Source: JALSKU01 sp964556545 (GTDB lineage Bacteria > Campylobacterota > Campylobacteria > Campylobacterales > JALSKU01). Taken from it: DNA of 23,722 nucleotides. A model generated the notes under the pieces. It searched no databases, was not told where the DNA came from, and was given only the letters and a program-made list of their open reading frames with translations. How positions within the stretch are numbered: position 1 is the stretch's first letter; every line of letters starts with the position of its first letter. This document shows positions 14,217 through 19,885 of this stretch, in pieces. The stretch covers positions 1-23,722 of the forward strand of contig CAZKWE010000031.1 in the NCBI GenBank assembly GCA_964556545.1, written 5' to 3'. The translations under genes were made by a program, and so were the position numbers.

Positions 14217-15100
14217 ATCGTACAAAAGCCATAGTATCATCAAAATTTTTAGGTCATATTTTTACTTTTACAACCATCTTTATATGGAGTACCGCTTTTG
14301 TTAGCAATAAGGCATTATTGAATTATCTCTCACCCATACAAAATATGTTTTTTAGATTTGCAATAGCTTATGTTTTATTGTTGGCTATCTATCCTAAAGA
14401 ATTTTTCCCAAAAAGCATAAAAGATGAGCTTCATTTTGCTTTTATAGGTTTTTTGGGAATTTTTTTATATTTTATACTTGAAAACTTTTCCCTAAAATAT
14501 ACTCAAGCTACCAATGTCGGATTATATATGGGGGCTATTCCTCTTTTTACGGCTATATTTGCCCATTTTTTTACCAAAGACGAATCTCTAAAAAGAGATA
14601 TCGTTATCGGTTTTTTAGTTGCTCTCTCCGGTATGATTTTGATACTGTTTGACGGCTCGGGGTTTACCCTGAGAGTAAAAGGAGATTTGCTTGCCGTTAT
14701 CGGAGCGATGGTTTTTGCTCTATACTCTGTCTTTTTAAAGCTTATACCTAAAAATTATCACTATATAGCCGTAACAAGAAAAAGCTTTTTTTGGGGATTG
14801 TTTTATATATTGCTTTATATATTTTATTTTGATATCAATTTTAACATTAAAGCATTGGGAGAGATGAGTGTTTTTTTAAATATTTTATATCTTGGTATTT
14901 TATCATCCGGTTTGGCATTTATATTGTGGAACAGAGGAATTGAAAAGATCGGCTCCATTAGTGCGGCCAATTATATATATCTCGTACCGTTAATTACCGC
15001 TATTACCGGAATTTTAATCTTGGGTGAAACAGTAAGTATCAAGATGGTTATAGGGGGAGTTTTGATACTCATTGGGTTATATATTGCTCAAAAGAGATAA
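14213..15100 (+). CDS. EamA/DMT-superfamily transporter
   Basis: This 295-residue membrane protein of the drug/metabolite transporter superfamily has two EamA repeats of about five helices each. The first repeat opens with TTIFIWSTAFVSNKALLNYLSP (20-41) and closes with ALSGMILILFDG; the second includes LLAVIGAMVFALYSVFLK and ends with LGETVSIKMVIGGVLILIGLYIAQ. These features fit exporters of amino acids or other small metabolites, but the substrate cannot be predicted. The ATG overlaps the upstream gene by 4 nt and has AAAGGA 9 nt before it. Its stop is 1 nt from the stop of the opposing dnaX gene, leaving no room for an intergenic terminator. Confidence 0.9.
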   Translation: MNRTKAIVSSKFLGHIFTFTTIFIWSTAFVSNKALLNYLSPIQNMFFRFAIAYVLLLAIYPKEFFPKSIKDELHFAFIGFLGIFLYFILENFSLKYTQATNVGLYMGAIPLFTAIFAHFFTKDESLKRDIVIGFLVALSGMILILFDGSGFTLRVKGDLLAVIGAMVFALYSVFLKLIPKNYHYIAVTRKSFFWGLFYILLYIFYFDINFNIKALGEMSVFLNILYLGILSSGLAFILWNRGIEKIGSISAANYIYLVPLITAITGILILGETVSIKMVIGGVLILIGLYIAQKR

Positions 15101-15101
15101 G

Positions 15102-16718
15102 CTAAACTTTTCTTCTTATGGTTATCTTTTTTGCGGTAAAAAGTTCGGTTACTTTTTTTACAAACGGATCTTCAAGGATATTTTCCTTTTTGGATTCATT
15201 ATCCTTGTTTTCAAGATGTGAAGCTACACAAGATGAAGGAGTTTCTTCCTCTTTTTCAATCGATAAATCGGCTTCTTCTTTTTGAGCAATATTTTTATCG
15301 TTTTTTTTTGAACAAGGCAACATTGAAATAGTGCAGTCAATTCCATAAATATCTTTTACGAAATGTTTTATAACTCCGGAAGCAATCCGCAAAGTTTTTT
15401 TACACTCATTTTCAGCACAACTCTCAAGTGTCAAAATATTATTGTCAAAATTAATGAATTTAACATTTTCTTCAAAACATTTTCCGGTATCATAGTTTCT
15501 CTCATACAAGAATGCTAAGAGTTTTTGCCATTTATTATCTTTTTGGTCTGTATTTTGCTCTTTTTGGATAGTTTGATTTTGCATTTCTTGCGATTTGCTT
15601 TTAGTCTGTTGTACTTGTCGGGTTATTTTTTTTGTTGCATCAGATATCTTGTCCAATTCCAGATCTTTTTCTATAGTATCTATAAGCTCATCAATACTTT
15701 TTGTTTTTGTAGCTTCAAGCAGTTTGAAAAATAACAATGACAGGACAAAACCGCTATCGGCATTTAAAAACAGAAGATTTTTTGCTTCGCTTAAAATCCT
15801 AAAAAACCTGTCGTAAATGATTGTTGAAAATCTAACATCATTTTCGAAAAAAGAGTTTTTTAGATATGCTATCATTTCATCAATAACAACTTCACTTTCA
15901 TAATTTTCAAGTTCTTTTATAATGCCAAGCAACTCTTTTTTGTCATTTTTAAAAATTATCTCAAAAAGATTATCAAGAAATTCCGGATCTATAAGTCCGA
16001 GCATATCTGCCACACTTTTCGTATCTATATAACCTTTTGCATATATGATAGCTTGATCTAAAAGAGTCAATGTATCTCTAAGAGAACCGTTTCCGGATCG
16101 GCTTAGCATATCGAGTGCTTCATCTTCGTACTTTACATTTTCATTATTTAAGATATATTCCAAATGATGCTTGATATCTTTTGTGGCAATTCTTTTAAAT
16201 CTAAAGTGCTGGGTTCTTGAGAGTATGGTTGCCGGAAGTTTCAGCGGATCGGTTGTAGCCAGTATAAATTTTATATATTCAGGCGGCTCTTCGAGTGTTT
16301 TTAAAAGTGCATTAAATGCTTCGCGAGTAAGCATATGTACTTCATCTATAATAAAGATTTTGTATCTTGCCATATTTGGTTTGTATTTGGTTTGCTCAAT
16401 CAAATCTCTTATATCATCAATTTTTCTACTGCTTGCAGCATCCATTTCAATAATATCAATATGTTTGTTTTCATTTACTGCTATGCAGTTTTCACATACT
16501 TCACACGGTGTGGCTGTTGGCCCGTTGTCGCAAACCAAAGCTTTTGCAAATATTCTTGCAGTCGAAGTTTTACCACTTCCTCTTAACCCCGAAAAGAGAT
16601 ATGCATGAGATAATCTTTTAGAAGATAATGCCCCTGTTAAGACTTGAGTTATAGAGTCTTGCCCTATTAATTCTTTGAATGATTTTGGACGATATTTCAG
16701 TGCTAACACTTCTGACAT
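15102..16718 (-). CDS. dnaX: DNA polymerase III subunit gamma/tau
   Basis: This 538-residue clamp-loader ATPase loads the sliding clamp in replication. It has Walker A GLRGSGKT (44-51), zinc-ligand cysteines C63, C72, C75 and C78, Walker B with DEVH (125-128), and the arginine-finger region LSRTQHF. The C-terminal part after about 370 is the tau-type tail. The ATG at 16718 gives the family-standard MSEVLALKYRPKSF. However, GTG 16736 has the strong AAGGAG of the repeat 8 nt upstream and would add six residues (VKNEVL); either start or both may be used. A nine-A run at codons 470-473 is a possible frameshift site. It lies downstream of the murI terminator, so it needs its own promoter. Confidence 0.93.
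   Translation of the reverse strand: MSEVLALKYRPKSFKELIGQDSITQVLTGALSSKRLSHAYLFSGLRGSGKTSTARIFAKALVCDNGPTATPCEVCENCIAVNENKHIDIIEMDAASSRKIDDIRDLIEQTKYKPNMARYKIFIIDEVHMLTREAFNALLKTLEEPPEYIKFILATTDPLKLPATILSRTQHFRFKRIATKDIKHHLEYILNNENVKYEDEALDMLSRSGNGSLRDTLTLLDQAIIYAKGYIDTKSVADMLGLIDPEFLDNLFEIIFKNDKKELLGIIKELENYESEVVIDEMIAYLKNSFFENDVRFSTIIYDRFFRILSEAKNLLFLNADSGFVLSLLFFKLLEATKTKSIDELIDTIEKDLELDKISDATKKITRQVQQTKSKSQEMQNQTIQKEQNTDQKDNKWQKLLAFLYERNYDTGKCFEENVKFINFDNNILTLESCAENECKKTLRIASGVIKHFVKDIYGIDCTISMLPCSKKNDKNIAQKEEADLSIEKEEETPSSCVASHLENKDNESKKENILEDPFVKKVTELFTAKKITIRRKV
15301..15309 (-). other. A9 run in dnaX: possible slippage/frameshift site
   Basis: On the coding strand TCA AAA AAA AAC (codons 470-473) contains nine A. 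A -1 ribosomal slip, or insertion of one A by RNA polymerase, gives AAA CGA TAA, so translation would stop after codon 474 and leave out the last 64 residues. Shorter gamma forms made in this way are known for dnaX of E. coli (ribosomal) and Thermus (transcriptional). A9 runs also occur by chance in this AT-rich DNA, for example at 5138-5146. Confidence 0.35.
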
Positions 16719-16731
16719 TAAAACCTCATTT

Positions 16732-16883
16732 TTCACCTTAAAATCTCCTTTTTGCTGAAAATGAATTCCAGCAAAAATTCCTATCACTTTGGGGTCCCCA
16801 CAAAATTTTAAAATTTTGTGGGGTAAAACTTATGCTACGCCTGTCGGCGAGAGAAACAATCATGATTTTATTTTTATTTGTGT
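16732..16883 (-). repeat. Structured intergenic repeat, right copy (leads into dnaX)
   Basis: The reverse complement is nearly identical to 1-153. Differences are limited to a few substitutions and one indel in the AT-rich lead, two pairing-compatible changes in the hairpin, and changes around the start codon. The 28-bp palindrome is at 16796-16823. The copy lies between the murI terminator and dnaX and has the same orientation relative to dnaX as the left copy has to its permease gene. In both, a potential start codon falls 51 nt after the same GTG of the repeat. Confidence 0.92.
16745..16777 (-). promoter_or_regulatory. Leader hairpin abutting the Shine-Dalgarno site of dnaX
   Basis: On the minus strand, arms TTTTTGCTGGAA (16777-16766) and TTTCAGCAAAAA (16760-16749) pair over 12 bp with one G-U wobble and a 5-nt loop, followed at once by GGAG (16748-16745). 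Compared with the left copy, one position changes U-G to U-A and another changes G-C to G-U, so the fold is kept. Confidence 0.55.
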
Positions 16884-16904
16884 TTTTTTGAAACATGATT
16901 GTTT
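16854..16904. repeat. 11-bp inverted repeat at the outer edge of the right repeat copy
   Basis: AAACAATCATG (16854-16864) and CATGATTGTTT (16894-16904) are exact inverted copies with a 29-nt AT-rich loop. Within it the stretch CATGATTTTATTTTTATTTGTG-like is imperfectly repeated in direct orientation (16861-16882 and 16894-16912). It may mark the outer end of the element; the left copy cannot be checked because the window begins there. Confidence 0.5.
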
Positions 16905-16919
16905 TATTTGTGATTGACT

Positions 16920-16964
16920 AAAAAAATACCTTTAAACCTATATGAAAGCATATAAATTTTAAAG
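16920..16964 (-). terminator. Rho-independent terminator downstream of murI
   Basis: On the minus strand an outer stem CTTTAAA/TTTAAAG (16964-16958 with 16936-16930), a small internal loop and an inner stem TATATG/CATATA (16954-16949 with 16944-16939) with loop CTTT are followed by GTA and seven T (to 16920). It lies about 65 nt after the murI stop. The rest of the 17029-side spacer shows nothing else recognisable. Confidence 0.65.
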
Positions 16965-17028
16965 AGATATCTTTTATTTTATCCTATTGTTGCTTAAATA
17001 ACAACTTGTACGAATTGTTAGAGGCACT

Positions 17029-17772
17029 CTAAAGATTTAACCACTCTTTGGCAACCTTTTTCAAGTTGGCGGGGTTTTCTGTGGCATAATATGAAATGCT
17101 GGTGTTTTTGTATACTTTTTGCAAATTGAAATTATCTTTTAAATACTCTGTTATTGCTTCTCCTGAATGGATAAGAAGAGTTTTGGGAAATTGTTTTTGA
17201 TACTCTTTTTTCAAAAGGGGAAAATGAGTACAGCCCATTATAAGAGCATCAATATTGTTAAATTCTTTAAAATAATATTTCATTGTCGCATCAACTATTT
17301 CACCATGATAGATTTTCTCTTCAACCAAAGGAACAAAAAGAGGAGTAGCTTTTTGTAAAATATTTCTATACCCCAAACTTTGTAAAAGATTTTTGTATTT
17401 TTTACTCTCTATGGTTGCCTTTGTTCCGGTTATTAAAATCGAACTGTTTTTATCTTTTATTCTGTTTTGAAGAGCTTTGACACCGGGTTCGATAACACCG
17501 ACTACCGGAAATGGTGCAACTTCTTTCAAATCCGATATGGCATAGGCACTTACACTATTGCAGGCAACAATAAGCATATCTATATCAAAGTTTTTAAAAA
17601 ATTCAAGAGCTTCAAGAGCATATCTTATGATAGTGTTTTGATCTTTCGGACCATAAGGAACACGGGCAGTATCACCATAATAAATAATTTCTTTGAAAAA
17701 GTTTTCTTTTATGAGACTTTTTACAACACTCAATCCTCCGACACCACTGTCAAAAATCCCGACTTTTTTCAC
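17029..17772 (-). CDS. murI: Glutamate racemase MurI
   Basis: This 247-residue enzyme interconverts L- and D-glutamate, supplying D-Glu for peptidoglycan. The opening VGIFDSGVGGLSV (4-16) and YGDTARVPYG (32-41) are diagnostic. The two catalytic cysteines are C71 in VACNS and C181 in MGCTHFPLL. The start is GTG 17772, with only a weak ribosome-binding site, 12 nt after the rho stop; translation is probably helped by rho read-through. Adjacent murI and rho genes also occur in H. pylori, from memory. A good terminator follows, separating it from dnaX. Confidence 0.95.
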   Translation of the reverse strand: MKKVGIFDSGVGGLSVVKSLIKENFFKEIIYYGDTARVPYGPKDQNTIIRYALEALEFFKNFDIDMLIVACNSVSAYAISDLKEVAPFPVVGVIEPGVKALQNRIKDKNSSILITGTKATIESKKYKNLLQSLGYRNILQKATPLFVPLVEEKIYHGEIVDATMKYYFKEFNNIDALIMGCTHFPLLKKEYQKQFPKTLLIHSGEAITEYLKDNFNLQKVYKNTSISYYATENPANLKKVAKEWLNL

Positions 17773-17784
17773 TTGCAGTCTTTA

Positions 17785-19143
17785 TTAGTCATTCATTATA
17801 GATAAAAATTCTTTATTGTCTTTAGTTTTTATAAGTTTTGAGTAAAGAAACTTAAGAGCTTCTATCTCTTCCATTTGGCTTATAGCTGTTCTTAGTGCCC
17901 AAATTTTTGGAAGATCGTCTTTATCAACAAGAAGTTCTTCTTTTCTTGTGCCGGATTTTACTATATCGATTGCAGGATAAATTCTTCTATCGGAAATATG
18001 TCTATCCAAGATAATTTCGCTGTTTCCCGTACCTTTGAATTCTTCAAATATTACTTCATCCATTCTTGAACCTGTATCTACAAGTGCTGTTGAAATAATC
18101 GTAAGACTTCCGCCGCCTTCGATATTTCTTGCGGCACCAAAAAATCTTTTTGGTTTATGTAAAGCATTTGCATCAACTCCGCCACTCAATACTTTACCGC
18201 TACTGGGGGTTACGGTATTGTAAGCTCTTGCAAGTCTTGTTATAGAATCAAGTAGAATAACAACATCTTTTCCGATCTCCACCCTTCTTTTTGCTTTTTC
18301 AATCACAAGTTCGGCAACTCTTACATGATTGTTGGCTGAAAGATCAAAAGTAGAACTGTAAACATCACCTTTGACACTTCTTTTCATATCCGTAACTTCT
18401 TCCGGTCTTTCATCAACCAAAAGAACTATAAGTTCAACTTCCGGATGGTTGTGTGTTATACCATGAGCCAACTCTTTTAAAAGCTCAGTTTTACCGCTTC
18501 TTGGAGGTGCTACTATAAGAGCCCTTTGACCCTTTCCTATAGGTATGAAAAGATCTAACACTCTTCCTGTTAATTTTAAAGGGTCATACTCAAGTTTTAA
18601 TTTCTCTGTTGGATAAAGAGGAGTTAGATTTTCAAAAAGGGGTCTGTTTCTGCTCTCTTGCATAGGAAGATAATTGATTGCTTCAATTTTTAAAAGGGCA
18701 TAGTATCTTTCCTGATCTTTCGGAGGTCTTACCTGACCGGTAACAACATCTCCTGTTCTTAGAGCAAATTTTTTAACCTGTGTTGCACTGACATAGGCAT
18801 CATTTTGCGAATCACTCAGGTTTTCATCAACAGCTCTTAAAAAACCGTATCCTTCATGTGTTATTTCCAATATACCTGTAAAGAGTATATATCCGCCTTT
18901 GCTTGTTTGGGATTTTAATATCTCAAACATTAAATCCTGTCTTTTAAACTGATTTGGATTTTCAATACCTAAGTTTTGTGCTATTTCTATCAGCTCTGCG
19001 ATATTTTTTTTACGAAGTTCTTCTATCCTGTAACCTTCAACCGGAATATGAGTCCTTTTCCCGTTGTATTTTTTGCCATTATTTCCGGCACTGTTTGCAG
19101 ATTTTGTCTGCATGCTTTGTTTTGAATTGTCTGAAGTATTCAT
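17785..19143 (-). CDS. rho: Transcription termination factor Rho
   Basis: This 452-residue hexameric RNA helicase ends untranslated transcripts. A polar N-terminal extension rich in N, S, K and Q (1-35) precedes the Rho N-domain (about 37-80). The RNA-binding cold-shock-like domain spans about 85-155, with GYGFLR at 98-103. The ATPase domain has Walker A APPRSGKT (212-219), Walker B VVILLDS and the DERPEEV segment. The family more often has APPKAGKT at Walker A. GAAGG precedes the ATG. A near-consensus promoter lies just upstream, overlapping an inverted repeat. With nusA it supplies both main termination factors in this window. Confidence 0.96.
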   Translation of the reverse strand: MNTSDNSKQSMQTKSANSAGNNGKKYNGKRTHIPVEGYRIEELRKKNIAELIEIAQNLGIENPNQFKRQDLMFEILKSQTSKGGYILFTGILEITHEGYGFLRAVDENLSDSQNDAYVSATQVKKFALRTGDVVTGQVRPPKDQERYYALLKIEAINYLPMQESRNRPLFENLTPLYPTEKLKLEYDPLKLTGRVLDLFIPIGKGQRALIVAPPRSGKTELLKELAHGITHNHPEVELIVLLVDERPEEVTDMKRSVKGDVYSSTFDLSANNHVRVAELVIEKAKRRVEIGKDVVILLDSITRLARAYNTVTPSSGKVLSGGVDANALHKPKRFFGAARNIEGGGSLTIISTALVDTGSRMDEVIFEEFKGTGNSEIILDRHISDRRIYPAIDIVKSGTRKEELLVDKDDLPKIWALRTAISQMEEIEALKFLYSKLIKTKDNKEFLSIMND

Positions 19144-19209
19144 TCTACCTTCTTTTATTTTTTGGATTTTGCAGTTTTTGAAGCAGTATGCTAAAGTTTT
19201 AATCAGGGT

Positions 19210-19238
19210 ATTTTATAATAAGTTGACATTTTTGTCAA
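19210..19238 (-). promoter_or_regulatory. rho promoter with inverted repeat over the -35 box
   Basis: On the minus strand TTGACA (19238-19233) and TAAAAT (19215-19210) are separated by exactly 17 bp, an unusually good -35/-10 pair for this lineage. The -35 box is one arm of a perfect inverted repeat TTGACA-N4-TGTCAA (19223-19238), a candidate operator. It begins 1 bp after the stop codon of the upstream gene. Confidence 0.6.
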
Positions 19239-19239
19239 A

Positions 19240-19743
19240 TCATTTTTTGTAAAGTGTATAAAGTTCCGATTCTTCAACTTCAATTCTTGACTGCAATATT
19301 CTTCCGACAGCTTCAAGTTCGCTTTTAAACAGTCCAAGATATTGATCGTTAAATTCTATATTTTCATATTTTTTTAAGAAGTTGAATACATCTTTATATA
19401 TCTCTTCGGCTGATTTTGACATATCTTCTATAAAATCCTCATATTCACTATCTTTATAATAATTTTTAAGATATAAAAAAAGTTGTATCTTTTCACTGTA
19501 ATTGTGAATTTCTAAATTTACTTTAAAAGTTTTCATATACTGTTTCAAAGTTTTATATTTTTTGTTTTGCGCAGCTTTTGCAATTTTACCAAATTCATTT
19601 ATCAGATTTTCATGATCTTTTCGCAGAATTTTTATAAGATCATTATTGTATGGCACTCCTACATTTTTGGAAAGGTGCAGTTTTTCACTATTTTCTTTTG
19701 CAGTCTTGTCGTTTTTTCCAAACAAATTACTAAAAAAACCCAT
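19240..19743 (-). CDS. Hemerythrin-like / Rsd-like four-helix-bundle protein
   Basis: This 167-residue, mostly helical protein starts with an amphipathic MGFFSNLFGK and a polar linker to about 35. The remaining helices match the hemerythrin-like layout: LRKDHENLINEF (H44), NLEIHNYSEKIQLFLYL (H80, E84) and LQSRIEVEESELYTLY (148-165). Several metal ligands expected of a true hemerythrin are missing. The helix layout and the last helix resemble the anti-sigma factor Rsd/AlgQ, which has this fold without metal. Start choice: ATG 19743 has GGGAG 7 nt upstream and is preferred over TTG 19761. Its position next to rho would suit a transcription role, but that is inference. Confidence 0.6.
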   Translation of the reverse strand: MGFFSNLFGKNDKTAKENSEKLHLSKNVGVPYNNDLIKILRKDHENLINEFGKIAKAAQNKKYKTLKQYMKTFKVNLEIHNYSEKIQLFLYLKNYYKDSEYEDFIEDMSKSAEEIYKDVFNFLKKYENIEFNDQYLGLFKSELEAVGRILQSRIEVEESELYTLYKK

Positions 19744-19775
19744 TATCAAACTCCCTGCCAAAATTTTTATTACAT

Positions 19776-19781
19776 AGTATA
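19776..19781 (-). promoter_or_regulatory. Candidate -10 (TATACT) for the hemerythrin/Rsd-like gene
   Basis: TATACT on the minus strand lies 32 nt before ATG 19743, inside a perfect 12-bp palindrome ATAGTATACTAT (19774-19785). No -35 is clear. Confidence 0.4.
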
Positions 19782-19851
19782 CTATTTTAATTCTTAAATT
19801 ATTTTGTTATTGTAGATATCGTGTGTTTGCTTGGTTTCAGCAAAGTTGTTC

Positions 19852-19857
19852 TATAAT
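19852..19857 (+). promoter_or_regulatory. -10 box (TATAAT) for ccoI-ccoS
   Basis: A perfect TATAAT lies 28 nt before the TTG start of ccoI. Its position rules out the longer in-frame start at 19823, which would be upstream of the promoter. A weak -35-like TTGCTT is at 19827-19832. Confidence 0.55.
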
Positions 19858-19885
19858 ATTAAATATATTATGCTTAAGGAATATT

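Noticed and set aside
16171..16608. 145-codon open frame antisense to dnaX
   Set aside because: It lies wholly within the conserved ATPase domain of dnaX on the other strand; its hydrophobic composition is what complementing a conserved ATPase would give.
19223..19238. FNR/CRP-family binding site upstream of rho
   Set aside because: FNR-type sites have four bases between TTGAT and ATCAA; here the spacing between TTGAC and GTCAA is six, so the match fails. It is kept only as an unassigned inverted repeat.
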